Assembly (NCBI GenBank): GCA_007988785.1 | Contig: BJUU01000002.1 | Location: forward strand, 235,267-299,266 | Source of the DNA: Agrococcus baldri | Lineage (GTDB): Bacteria > Actinomycetota > Actinomycetes > Actinomycetales > Microbacteriaceae | DNA length: 64,000 nt | Reading direction: 5' to 3' | Part shown: piece after piece, positions 57,063-64,000 of the stretch | How the letters are laid out: the number at the start of each line of letters is the position of its first letter | Position numbering within the stretch: the first letter of the stretch is position 1 | Translations under genes and position numbers: made by a program | Notes under the pieces: generated by a model | Told to the model about the DNA's origin: nothing | What the model saw: the letters and a program-made list of their open reading frames with translations, nothing else | Database searches by the model: none

Positions 57063-57560
57063 ATGGATCACGCCTTCGACGACCTCCTCGAGCACAACCG
57101 CCGCTACGCCGAGACCTTCGACCTGCAGGGCTTCGACGGCGTCGCGCGCGCCGGCGTCGCCGTGGTCACCTGCATGGACTCCCGCCTCGACCCGCTCGGC
57201 ATGCTGGGCCTCGTGCCCGGCGAGGCCAAGATCCTGCGCAACCCCGGCGGGCGCGCCACCGAGCGCACGCTCGTCGCGCTCGTGCTCGGCGTGCACCTGC
57301 TGAACGTCGACCGCGTGCTGCTCGTCGAGCACACCCGCTGCGCGATGGCGTCGAAGTCCGAGCGCGAGCTGCTCGGCGAGATCTCGGCCTCGCAGGGCGC
57401 CGACGCCTCCTGGCTCGACCTCGGTGCCATCGACGACCAGCGCACCGCGATCGCCGAGGACGTGCACCGCGTGCTCTCGCACCCGCTGATCGGCGAGCGC
57501 GCGCGCGTCGGCGGCTTCCTCTACGACGTCGACACCGGGCTCATGGAGCAGGTGGCCTGA
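57063..57560 (+). CDS. Beta-class carbonic anhydrase
   Basis: 165-residue beta-carbonic anhydrase. Zinc is bound by the Cys of VVTCMDSRLDP, whose Asp-Arg pair is catalytic, and by the His and Cys of VEHTRCAM. NPGGRATERTL is the other conserved stretch. It interconverts CO2 and bicarbonate in the cytoplasm and is in the short single-domain subgroup. It is probably leaderless. The next gene, a cystathionine beta-lyase, starts 29 bases later on the same strand. Confidence 0.9.
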   Translation: MDHAFDDLLEHNRRYAETFDLQGFDGVARAGVAVVTCMDSRLDPLGMLGLVPGEAKILRNPGGRATERTLVALVLGVHLLNVDRVLLVEHTRCAMASKSERELLGEISASQGADASWLDLGAIDDQRTAIAEDVHRVLSHPLIGERARVGGFLYDVDTGLMEQVA

Positions 57561-57588
57561 GCCCGTCGGCGCCGTGCAGGATGGGGCC

Positions 57589-58752
57589 ATGACGAACCCC
57601 TTCGAGCGCGTGCCGCTCGCGCAGCTGCAGCAGCGCACCAGCATCAAGTGGCGCTTCTTCGAGCCCGACGTGCTGCCCATGTGGGTGGCCGAGATGGATG
57701 TGCTGCCCGCCGAGGCGATCACGCGCGCCGTGCACGACGCGATGCTGCGCGGCGACACCGGCTACCCCTCAGGCACCGGCTACGCCGAGGCCTTCGGCAG
57801 GTTCGCGGATGCCCGCTGGGGCGTCGGGCTGGACGTCGCGCGCACCGCGCTGGTGAGCGACGTGATGATGGGCGCGTTCGAGCTCATCCGGATGCTGACG
57901 CCGCCCGGCGGCGCGGTGATCGTGGCGAGCCCCGTCTACCCGCCGTTCCACGCCTACTCGCGGCACGCGGAGCGAGCCGTGGTGGAGGCGCCGCTCGGCG
58001 CCGACCTGCGGCTCGACCTGGACGCGCTCGACGCGGCGTGCGCCGCGCATCCGGGTGCCGTGTTCCTGCTCTGCAACCCGCACAACCCGACCGGCACGGT
58101 GCACACGCGCGACGAGCTCGAGCGGGTGGCCGAGCTCACGGCGCGGCACGGCGTGCGGGTGATCAGCGACGAGGTGCACGCGCCGCTGCTGTTCGACGCC
58201 GACTTCACGCCCTACTGGAGCGTCGACCCGCGCGGCTTCTCGATCACGAGCGCCTCGAAGGCCTGGAACCTCGCTGGGCTGCGCACCGCCCTCATCGTCG
58301 GCGGCGCCGAGACCGGGGCAGACCTCGCCGGCGTCGCCGAGGTCGTCAGCCACGGGCCATCGCACCTCGCCTCGATCGCGCACGTCGCCGCCTTCGACGA
58401 GGGCCGCGACTGGCTCGACGAGGTGCTCGCCGGGCTGCGCGAGAACCGCGCGCTGCTCGCGACCGCGCTCGCCGAGCACGCGCCGACGATCCGCTGGCAG
58501 CCGGGCGAGGCGACCTTCCTGGCGTGGCTCGACTGCCGCGGCACGCGCGTCGCCGACCCGGGCTCGCGCGCCGACGCCGGCTACATCGGCCTCTCCCCCG
58601 GCCCGGCGAAGGCCTTCCTCGAGCTGGCACGCGTGGGCCTGAGCGCCGGCGAGGCCTTCGGCACCGGCGGCGAGAACCACGTGCGCTTCAACCTCGGCAC
58701 GCGGCCCGACGTGATCGAGGAGGCGGTCAGGCGGATGGGCGCGGTCGCCTAG
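57589..58752 (+). CDS. MalY/PatB-family cystathionine beta-lyase (PLP)
   Basis: 387-residue class I/II PLP enzyme. Hallmarks are RTSIKWRFFEPDVLPMWVAE at the N-terminus, YPSGTGYAEAF, LLCNPHNPTGTVH, ISDEVHAPLLF and the PLP lysine in ITSASKAWNLAGL; the C-terminus has HVRFNLGT. MalY/PatB members cleave cystathionine to homocysteine, pyruvate and ammonia, and some also regulate maltose genes. I start at the ATG at 57589 with AGGATGGGG upstream; an in-frame GTG at 57574 is the alternative. The gene end overlaps the convergent nucleoside hydrolase end by four bases. Confidence 0.9.
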   Translation: MTNPFERVPLAQLQQRTSIKWRFFEPDVLPMWVAEMDVLPAEAITRAVHDAMLRGDTGYPSGTGYAEAFGRFADARWGVGLDVARTALVSDVMMGAFELIRMLTPPGGAVIVASPVYPPFHAYSRHAERAVVEAPLGADLRLDLDALDAACAAHPGAVFLLCNPHNPTGTVHTRDELERVAELTARHGVRVISDEVHAPLLFDADFTPYWSVDPRGFSITSASKAWNLAGLRTALIVGGAETGADLAGVAEVVSHGPSHLASIAHVAAFDEGRDWLDEVLAGLRENRALLATALAEHAPTIRWQPGEATFLAWLDCRGTRVADPGSRADAGYIGLSPGPAKAFLELARVGLSAGEAFGTGGENHVRFNLGTRPDVIEEAVRRMGAVA

Positions 58753-59708
58753 GCGCTCGCGAGCAGGTCGATCATGCGCTCCTCGAAGCCGGGCTCGACC
58801 TCCATCACCACGCGGTGGCGGGCGCCCTCGCGCTCCGGCCACTGGCCCCACTCCCCCTCGAGGGTCGTGACGGTGCGGCCGCGCGTCTCGCCTGCCGAGC
58901 AGTCGACGTGCACGTCGACGATGGGCGAGAGCGTCGTCTTCACGAGCCCGGTCGCGACCGCGAGCGCGAGCGCGTCATGGTTGCCGGATGCCCGCTCGCC
59001 CGACCAGCCCTCGTAGTAGCCGAGGTAGAAGTCGAGGATCGCCGCGCAGAAGCGGCCGATCTCGCCGCCCGCCGCGAGCCGCGCGCGGTGCTCGTCGGTG
59101 ATGAGCGAGGTCATGGTGACGTCGAGGCCGACCATCGTCAGCTCCCACGACGCGTCGAAGACCACCTGCGCGGCCTCCGGGTCGTGCCAGATGTTGGCCT
59201 CGGCGGTGTCGCTCACGTTGCCGGGCGCGAGCGCCGCCCCGCCCATCACGGTGACCTGGCGGATGCGCTCCGGCAGCGTCGGGTCGGCGTCCAGCGCCGC
59301 CGCGAGGTTCGTGAGCGGCCCGACCGCGACGATCTCGAGCGTTCCGGCGTGCTCGTGGCTGAGCCGGATCATCATCTCGACCGCGCTCTCGGGCGCGAGG
59401 CCGTTCCGAGACAGCACCGGCACGTGGGCCGTGTCGGCGCATCCGCCCAGCCCGTCCTCGCCGTGCACCTCGGGCGAGAAGGTCGCGACCGCGCCGGTGC
59501 GGGGGCCGGCGGCGCCGATCGCGACCGGCACGTCGGCGTGGCCCGCCAGCCGCAGCACCTCCGAGGTGTTGCGGGCGCCCTGCGCGACGTCGACGTTGCC
59601 CCAGGTGACGGTGCAGCCGACGAGGTCGATCTCGTTCGAGAGCGCGGCGGTGAGGATGGCGAGGGCGTCGTCGATCCCGGTGTCGACGTCGAGCAGCACG
59701 GTGGTCAC
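58749..59708 (-). CDS. Inosine-uridine-preferring nucleoside hydrolase
   Basis: 319-residue nucleoside hydrolase. The calcium-binding N-terminal cluster LLDVDTGIDDALAILTA is definitive; other family segments are VTWGNVDVAQ, VTVMGGAALAPGN and NIWHDPEAAQVVFDASW. It splits purine or pyrimidine nucleosides into base and ribose for salvage, and the ribose could be phosphorylated by the ribokinase at 39.7 kb. It starts with GTG, six bases after a TAGGCT -10 box, so is probably leaderless. Confidence 0.92.
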   Translation of the reverse strand: MTTVLLDVDTGIDDALAILTAALSNEIDLVGCTVTWGNVDVAQGARNTSEVLRLAGHADVPVAIGAAGPRTGAVATFSPEVHGEDGLGGCADTAHVPVLSRNGLAPESAVEMMIRLSHEHAGTLEIVAVGPLTNLAAALDADPTLPERIRQVTVMGGAALAPGNVSDTAEANIWHDPEAAQVVFDASWELTMVGLDVTMTSLITDEHRARLAAGGEIGRFCAAILDFYLGYYEGWSGERASGNHDALALAVATGLVKTTLSPIVDVHVDCSAGETRGRTVTTLEGEWGQWPEREGARHRVVMEVEPGFEERMIDLLASA

Positions 59709-59714
59709 CTCATG

Positions 59715-59720
59715 AGCCTA
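59715..59720 (-). promoter_or_regulatory. -10 box of a leaderless promoter
   Basis: TAGGCT on the minus strand, six bases before the GTG start of the nucleoside hydrolase at 59708. Confidence 0.5.
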
Positions 59721-59771
59721 GGCCTGGCGTGGTGCCGACGCTCGCCGCCGGAGCGCGCCACACTGGGCGGC

Positions 59772-60464
59772 ATGTTCGGCGACCCGGACGTGCCCCAGCG
59801 CGATGGCGTGCGCCTGCGAGCGGCCTGGGCGGATGCGCTCGGCACGGCGCCGTCGGCGCTCGAGGGCTCGGGCGTCACCCGCGTCGTGCGCGACGCGCTC
59901 GACGCGGTGATCGTGGTCGAGCTGGCGGGGGCGACCGTGGTGGCCGCGCCGCCGAGCGCGAAGGCCGCCCTCGCGGGGCTGTCGGCCGACGCGCGGCATG
60001 ACGTCGACGCGATCGCGGCCGCGCTGCCCGGCTCGCGCGCGATCGGCAGCGCGAACCTGCTGTTCACGGGCGTGCGGCCGGCGCATCCGGCGCACGAGGT
60101 CGCGGAGGCGAGCTCGCTCGACGTGGCGACCGTCGGCGCGGCGCTGCCGGAGGAGGAGTGGGCGGAGGCCGGCGTGCAGCAGATGGAGCACCGCTGGGCC
60201 GTGCACGACGGCGCCGGCCCGGTCGCCGTCGCCGGCTTCCAGCGCTGGCACGGCTCGGTCGCGCATCTGGGGGTGGCTGTCGCGCCGGACCGCCGCGGGC
60301 AGGGCTACGCCGACTCGGCGGCCGCCCGCGCGGTCACCGCGGCGATCGACGCGGGCCTGATCGCGCAGTGGCGCTGCCGGGTCGGCAACGACGCGTCGCT
60401 GCGGCTCGCCGACCGGCTGGGGTTCACGCGGCTGGGTCGGCAGTCGACCGTGCGCCTCAGCTGA
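59772..60464 (+). CDS. GNAT-family N-acetyltransferase
   Basis: 230-residue protein. The C-terminal 90 residues form a GNAT domain with the acetyl-CoA loop VAVAPDRRGQGYADSAAARA and NDASLRLADRLGF; the N-terminal half is a less conserved extension with its own alpha/beta character. It transfers an acetyl group to an amine of unknown identity. Its last eight bases overlap the end of a convergent VOC gene. CACACT lies seven bases before the ATG, a weak match to the leaderless -10 pattern. Confidence 0.83.
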   Translation: MFGDPDVPQRDGVRLRAAWADALGTAPSALEGSGVTRVVRDALDAVIVVELAGATVVAAPPSAKAALAGLSADARHDVDAIAAALPGSRAIGSANLLFTGVRPAHPAHEVAEASSLDVATVGAALPEEEWAEAGVQQMEHRWAVHDGAGPVAVAGFQRWHGSVAHLGVAVAPDRRGQGYADSAAARAVTAAIDAGLIAQWRCRVGNDASLRLADRLGFTRLGRQSTVRLS

Positions 60465-60825
60465 CGCAGAGGCAGAAGGGGTGCCCGGCCGGGTCGAGGA
60501 AGACGCGGAACGTCTCGCCCGGCTGCTGCTCGTGCTTCCGCGCACCGAGCTCGAGCACCGCCGCCTCGCCGGCGTCGAGGTCGTCGACGATCACGTCGAG
60601 GTGCATCTGCTGGGGATGCTCCTGCGTCGGCCAGACGGGCGCCCGGTAGTCGTCGACCTGCTGGAAGCAGATGACCTGGCCGTAGTCGGCGCGGATCTCG
60701 TGCCAGGTGTCCAGCTCGTCCTCGCCGGTCGAGACCGGCCAGTCGAGCATGGTGCCGTAGAAGCGCGCGAGCGCGCCGGCGTCGGGGCAGTCGATGACGA
60801 GCGACGGATAGCGGGCGATGGCCAT
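60457..60825 (-). CDS. Small VOC-family protein (glyoxalase-like), copy 1
   Basis: 122-residue VOC protein. It opens SLVIDCPDAGALARFYGTML and ends FRVFLDPAGHPFCLC, with the central pair HLDVIVDDLDAGEAAVLELG. Together with the next gene it is a tandem paralogue pair. A TAGCGT -10 box six bases before the ATG gives a leaderless start. The function is unknown. Metal-binding acids of true glyoxalase I are not all evident. Confidence 0.85.
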   Translation of the reverse strand: MAIARYPSLVIDCPDAGALARFYGTMLDWPVSTGEDELDTWHEIRADYGQVICFQQVDDYRAPVWPTQEHPQQMHLDVIVDDLDAGEAAVLELGARKHEQQPGETFRVFLDPAGHPFCLCVS

Positions 60826-60831
60826 GCCGCG

Positions 60832-60837
60832 ACGCTA
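60832..60837 (-). promoter_or_regulatory. -10 box of a leaderless promoter
   Basis: TAGCGT on the minus strand, six bases before the ATG at 60825. Confidence 0.5.
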
Positions 60838-60880
60838 CGCCGGCGCGACCGGGCGCGCCAGCGCAGACGTGCGGCCGGCG

Positions 60881-61255
60881 CTACAGCGCGCTGGGCTTGA
60901 CGAGGCAGAACGGATGCCCCGCGGGGTCGAGGAAGACCCGGAACGACTGGCCGGGCTGATGATCGTGCTTGGTGGCGCCGAGCTCGAGCACCGCCGCCTC
61001 CGCCTCGTCGAGGTCGTCGACGTCGACGTCGATGTGCAGCTGCTGCGGCACCTCCTGGCCGGGCCAGTCGGGCGCGCGGTAGTCGCTCTCGACCCGCTGG
61101 AAGCTGAGCTCCCGGCCGCCGCCGTCGCCGATGGTCGCCCAGCCCTCGTCGGACTCCGGGTCGACCTTCCAGTCGAGCAGCGAGGCGTAGAACTGCGCGA
61201 GCGCCTGCGGATCGGGGCAGTCGATCACGGTCATGGGATTGCGTGCGATAGCCAT
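60881..61255 (-). CDS. Small VOC-family protein (glyoxalase-like), copy 2
   Basis: 124-residue paralogue of the neighbouring VOC protein: TVIDCPDPQALAQFYASLLD, DVDVDDLDEAEAAVLELG and FRVFLDPAGHPFCLVKPSAL are clearly related to the other copy. I start at the ATG at 61255, since TACCGT seven bases before it fits the local leaderless pattern and the first residues (MAIAR) match the other copy; a longer frame reaches 61285. Two copies 55 bases apart, each with its own promoter, indicate a recent tandem duplication followed by divergence. Confidence 0.86.
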   Translation of the reverse strand: MAIARNPMTVIDCPDPQALAQFYASLLDWKVDPESDEGWATIGDGGGRELSFQRVESDYRAPDWPGQEVPQQLHIDVDVDDLDEAEAAVLELGATKHDHQPGQSFRVFLDPAGHPFCLVKPSAL

Positions 61256-61262
61256 GGCCCGC

Positions 61263-61268
61263 ACGGTA
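61263..61268 (-). promoter_or_regulatory. -10 box of a leaderless promoter
   Basis: TACCGT on the minus strand, seven bases before the ATG at 61255. Confidence 0.5.
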
Positions 61269-61309
61269 CGCGAGCCTGCGCGCACGCGGAACCCCGCGCA
61301 TCCGTCTCG

Positions 61310-62143
61310 TCAGAACGCGCCGATGAGGGGGAAGATCGGCAGCGCCTCGGGGTGGTGCGCGTGCACGATGACGAGGAAGACGACCGCGTCGAACAGCAGG
61401 TGCACGGTGACGACGTAGAAGAGGTTCTTCGTCCAGGAGAAGATGGCGCCCTGCACGAGCGCGAAGGGGATCGTCAGCAGCGGGCCCCAGGACTGGTAGC
61501 CGAGCTCCCACAGGAACGACACGAAGATGCCCGCCTGCAGCAGGTTCGCGAGCCAGGGCCGGAAGTGGCGCAGCAGCAGCGTGTAGACGGTGCAGATGAA
61601 GAACAGCTCGTCCCACAGGCCCACCGCGTTCACGCCCAGGAACAGGCGCGCGATCATGTCCCCGTCCTCCACCGCCGGCCAGTTGCGGTAGACGCCGGAG
61701 GTGAGGAAGTAGAACGGCAGGATCAGGTAGGCGGCGACGACCACGACGATCAGGTACGTCCACATGCGCTTCGACCAGCGGCCGCCCTTCCACGGGAAGC
61801 GGATCGCGTGGTCCTTGAAGCCGAAGCGGGTGATGGCGTAGGGGATGAGCACGGCGCCGCCGAGCGCGATCGTGAAGCGGGCGATGCCCGCGTTCGAGAT
61901 GTCGGCGTGCAGCGAGATGAAGCTGATCCAGGTGAGGGCGATGGCGATGATCGACAGATCCTGGCCGAGCTTGCGGGACGCGCCGGCCCGGTCGGTGAGC
62001 ATGCCGCCGACGACGCCCGCCACGAGCGGCAGGTAGCCCCAGTCGCTCAGCACCCAGAACAGCAGGATGGCGCCGACGGTGACGAGCGCCGCGGGGACGA
62101 TGGCGATCGGGCGGGTCGGGGTGCCTGCTGCCGCGATCGTCAC
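61310..62143 (-). CDS. CPBP-like intramembrane protease-family membrane protein
   Basis: 277-residue protein with about seven or eight membrane segments. The region GLWDELFFICTVYTLLLRHF sits where CPBP (CAAX protease/bacteriocin self-immunity) proteins have the EExxxR motif; here it is DE, without the downstream Arg in place, and a later His is in NLFYVVTVHLLFDAVV. It may therefore be a divergent or inactive family member. It starts with GTG; both a TAGGCT -10 box at 62155-62150 and GGAGG lie just upstream. Confidence 0.65.
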   Translation of the reverse strand: MTIAAAGTPTRPIAIVPAALVTVGAILLFWVLSDWGYLPLVAGVVGGMLTDRAGASRKLGQDLSIIAIALTWISFISLHADISNAGIARFTIALGGAVLIPYAITRFGFKDHAIRFPWKGGRWSKRMWTYLIVVVVAAYLILPFYFLTSGVYRNWPAVEDGDMIARLFLGVNAVGLWDELFFICTVYTLLLRHFRPWLANLLQAGIFVSFLWELGYQSWGPLLTIPFALVQGAIFSWTKNLFYVVTVHLLFDAVVFLVIVHAHHPEALPIFPLIGAF

Positions 62144-62149
62144 GCCTCC

Positions 62150-62155
62150 AGCCTA
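62150..62155 (-). promoter_or_regulatory. -10 box of a leaderless promoter
   Basis: TAGGCT on the minus strand, six bases before the GTG at 62143. The intervening GGAGGC could also act as a ribosome site if transcription starts elsewhere. Confidence 0.4.
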
Positions 62156-62512
62156 CGGATCGCCGGTGACGGTGCGGTTGTGGTCGAGGGCGATGCCGAT
62201 CCATGTCGTCAGGGCGGGCTCGTCCGCGAGCGCCTCGGCGTCGACCGTCAGCCAGCCGGGGCCCATGTCTCGCTCGCCCATCAGCGCCTGCGCCGCGCCC
62301 GGGCGCTGCTGCAGCGCGGGGCCGGCGTCGTCGGCGACGCGCACGAGCAGGCTGCCGTCGCGCCAGGCGCTGACCGCCATCGCGCCCCGCACCATGAATG
62401 CGCGGCCGCCGAACATCGCGACCTCGCGGGTGGGCTCGTCGGCCAGCCGGGCGCGCACGCGCTCGACGAGCGCGGCCTGCGGCTCGGGCATCACGGCGGT
62501 GCGTCGGCTCAT
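62153..62512 (-). CDS. TfoX N-terminal-domain protein
   Basis: 119-residue protein with the TfoX/Sxy N-terminal fold: the segment REVAMFGGRAFMVRGAMAVS followed by GSLLVRV is the family signature, and EPALTTWIGIALDHN resembles its last helix. Sxy controls competence in Proteobacteria, but single-domain actinobacterial members have no established role. GAGGAGC precedes the ATG. It lies nine bases before the CPBP-like gene start on the same strand. Confidence 0.82.
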   Translation of the reverse strand: MSRRTAVMPEPQAALVERVRARLADEPTREVAMFGGRAFMVRGAMAVSAWRDGSLLVRVADDAGPALQQRPGAAQALMGERDMGPGWLTVDAEALADEPALTTWIGIALDHNRTVTGDP

Positions 62513-62634
62513 GCTGTGCTCCTCGATCGCGGGCGGGCCGGTGCTGCAGCACCGTCATCCGCTGGGATGATCTCGCATCCGACGGCCGATGCAAAGGGCG
62601 CCCACGGCGGCCTCGGACGGTGTCAGGTAGGAGC

Positions 62635-63735
62635 ATGCAGACCAATCGACTCGACGCACACCAGCTCACCCACACCTACGGCGAGGGCAACTCCGCAGCC
62701 CCGGCGCTCGCCGACGTCAGCCTGACGATCGGCGCCGACGGGCCGGAGGCGGTCGCGATCATGGGCCCGTCGGGCTCTGGCAAGTCGACCCTCCTGCACG
62801 TGCTCGCCGGCATCGTCGCGCCTGCGAACGGCCGCGTCGTCTGGCGCGGGCAGGACCTCGCCACCATGCGCGACGGCCAGCGCACGAAGCTGCGCCGCAG
62901 CGACTTCGGCTTCGTCTTCCAGTCGGGCCAGCTGCTGCCCGAGCTGCCGGCGATCGAGAACGTCGCGCTGCCGCTCATGCTCGGCGGCGGCATGCGCTCC
63001 GGCGCCGAGGCGGCCGCCGGCGCGCTGCTCAACCGGCTCGGCCTCGGGGGCATGCTGCACCGGCGCCCCGGGGAGCTCTCGGGCGGCCAGGCGCAGCGCG
63101 TCGCGATCGCCCGCGCGCTCGTCGGCAGCCCCGGCATCGTCTTCGCCGACGAGCCCACCGGCGCGCTCGACCGCTCGACCGGGCAGGCCGTGATGGCGCT
63201 GCTCATCGGCGCCACCCTCGGCCACGGCGCCTCGCTCGTGGTCGTCACCCACGACCCGGAGGTCGCCGCCGCCTGCTCGCGCATCGTGCGCCTCGAGGAC
63301 GGCCGCGTCGTCAGCGACGGGCCGAGCGAGCAGGCGCTGGAGGCGGCTGCTCCCGCAGGCCTCCCGCAGGTGCCGGAGCGCGCGCCGCAGGCGCACGCTG
63401 TCGCTGCCCCGCGGGTCGAGGAGCGCGCGCCGCAGGCGCACGCGTCACGAGACCACGCCGCCGCAGCCCCGCCGGCGCCGGCCGAGCCCGTGCGCTGGGG
63501 CGCCCAGGCGCCCGCGCACCCCGCGCCCTACGGGGCGCCGCACCACGGGACGCCGCAGTACGGGACGCCGCAGTACGGAGCGCCGAACTACGGAGCGCCC
63601 CAGGGCGCATCCGCCCCCGTCGTGCCGGCCGAGGCGCCCGCCTCGTACGGCGCGGCGCAGGGCGCCCTCCGACAGGCTCGGGAGCCGCAGCACGTCGCGA
63701 ACCCGATGCAGCAGTGGATCGAGGCCTCGCGATGA
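62635..63735 (+). CDS. ABC transporter ATP-binding protein (FtsE/LolD-like) with a repetitive C-terminal tail
   Basis: 366-residue protein. Residues 1-230 are a complete ATPase: Walker A IMGPSGSGKSTLLHVLAG, Q-loop FGFVFQSGQLLPELP, signature LSGGQAQRVAIARAL, Walker B GIVFADEPTGALD and switch His VVVTHD. This is the MacB/LolD/BceA branch. The last 130 residues are a low-complexity extension with two ERAPQAHA copies from an exact 23-base DNA repeat (63376-63398 and 63421-63443) and YG-A/T-P repeats from residue 299 on. AGGAG precedes the ATG. It overlaps the permease gene by four bases. Confidence 0.9.
   Translation: MQTNRLDAHQLTHTYGEGNSAAPALADVSLTIGADGPEAVAIMGPSGSGKSTLLHVLAGIVAPANGRVVWRGQDLATMRDGQRTKLRRSDFGFVFQSGQLLPELPAIENVALPLMLGGGMRSGAEAAAGALLNRLGLGGMLHRRPGELSGGQAQRVAIARALVGSPGIVFADEPTGALDRSTGQAVMALLIGATLGHGASLVVVTHDPEVAAACSRIVRLEDGRVVSDGPSEQALEAAAPAGLPQVPERAPQAHAVAAPRVEERAPQAHASRDHAAAAPPAPAEPVRWGAQAPAHPAPYGAPHHGTPQYGTPQYGAPNYGAPQGASAPVVPAEAPASYGAAQGALRQAREPQHVANPMQQWIEASR
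63526..63606 (+). repeat. Degenerate (Y/H)G(A/T)P codon repeats in the ABC ATPase tail
   Basis: About five successive units of roughly 15 bases encode YGAP, HGTP, YGTP, YGAP, YGAP separated by one or two residues. The pattern resembles Pro/Gly/Tyr-rich disordered linkers and is confined to the tail of the ABC ATPase gene. Confidence 0.7.
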
Positions 63736-64000
63736 CCGCCGTGCGACTCTGGGCGCGCCTGCTGCGCGCCACCGGCCCCCGCGCGACCGACGTGCTGAGC
63801 GCGATCGCCTTCGCCTTCGCGACCGCGGCGCTGCTGGCGGTGCTGGGCGGTGTCAACGCCTTCCGGCTGCGGCTCGAGACGGGCGCCGTCGACGCGGCGA
63901 GCGGCGGCTTCGTGCTGACGCTCGCGTTCGTGGCGGCCGCGCTGCTGCTGCCCGCCGTGTGGACGCTCGCGCAGGCCGCCGTGCGGCTCGCGATCGCCCG
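63732..64000 (+). CDS. FtsX-like ABC transporter permease (truncated by the window end)
   Basis: The first 89 codons of a permease whose ATG overlaps the stop of the ATPase gene (ATGA). It begins AVRLWARLLRATGPRATDV, then a membrane segment (AIAFAFATAALLAVLGGV) and, after a short polar stretch, a second one (FVLTLAFVAAALLLPAVW). Pairing with a LolD/MacB-type ATPase indicates an FtsX/MacB-type permease. The rest lies outside the window, so its type cannot be confirmed. Confidence 0.65.
   Translation, partial: MTAVRLWARLLRATGPRATDVLSAIAFAFATAALLAVLGGVNAFRLRLETGAVDAASGGFVLTLAFVAAALLLPAVWTLAQAAVRLAIA

Overview
The window is very GC-rich, gene-dense DNA with GTG starts, 4-base start/stop overlaps and many leaderless promoters. 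This is typical of Actinobacteria, and the gene content suggests Microbacteriaceae (Agrococcus or a relative; the genus is a guess). I see no rRNA, tRNA, CRISPR array, transposase or phage gene.

Layout. (1) 1-4.9 kb: NhaA antiporter, an S9 peptidase and an autoregulated MerR/GyrI-like pair, followed by a 53-bp relic of a second S9 peptidase. (2) 4.9-9.0 kb, minus strand: a GntR regulator with a reductase, a mandelate-racemase-type acid-sugar dehydratase and an aldehyde dehydrogenase. (3) 9.1-17.5 kb, plus strand: a CUT1 sugar importer, intracellular GH78 alpha-L-rhamnosidase, GH20 hexosaminidase and an arabinose/fucose-isomerase-type protein. (4) 27.3-17.6 kb, minus strand: DeoR regulator, CUT2 importer, ribulokinase-like kinase, AraD-like epimerase, class II aldolase and TIM-barrel ketose epimerase. 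(5) 27.4-32.1 kb, plus strand: rhaI, the rhaD-dehydrogenase fusion and rhaB, the phosphorylating L-rhamnose route. (6) 32.1-39.6 kb, plus strand: IclR regulator, MFS transporter, zinc-type dehydrogenase, L-rhamnonate dehydratase, FAH-family hydrolase, L-lactate dehydrogenase and an SDR, which together match the non-phosphorylating diketo-hydrolase route from L-rhamnose/L-rhamnonate to pyruvate and lactate. (7) 39.7-64 kb: mostly single housekeeping or accessory genes (ribokinase, Stealth sugar-phosphotransferase, phosphodiesterase, two-component system, ornithine aminotransferase with dimethylargininase and Lrp, NUDIX, monooxygenase, MazG, carbonic anhydrase, MalY, nucleoside hydrolase, VOC proteins) and the start of an FtsE/FtsX-like ABC transporter cut by the window end.

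The 4.9-39.6 kb block reads as a rhamnose-centred catabolic superlocus. Oligosaccharides are imported and trimmed inside the cell, free rhamnose enters by its own importer, and two chemically different degradation routes lie side by side under different regulators. Operator-like repeats are visible at all three divergent or intergenic control regions (9.06-9.11, 27.30-27.35 and 32.97-33.00 kb).

The least explained stretch is the convergent gap 54,954-55,247, which is filled with hairpins, two of them mutually exclusive. In the right-hand part most stand-alone genes have a TAnnnT -10 box 6-8 bases before the start codon, so they are probably transcribed without leaders. The catabolic operons instead use Shine-Dalgarno sites and overlapping starts.
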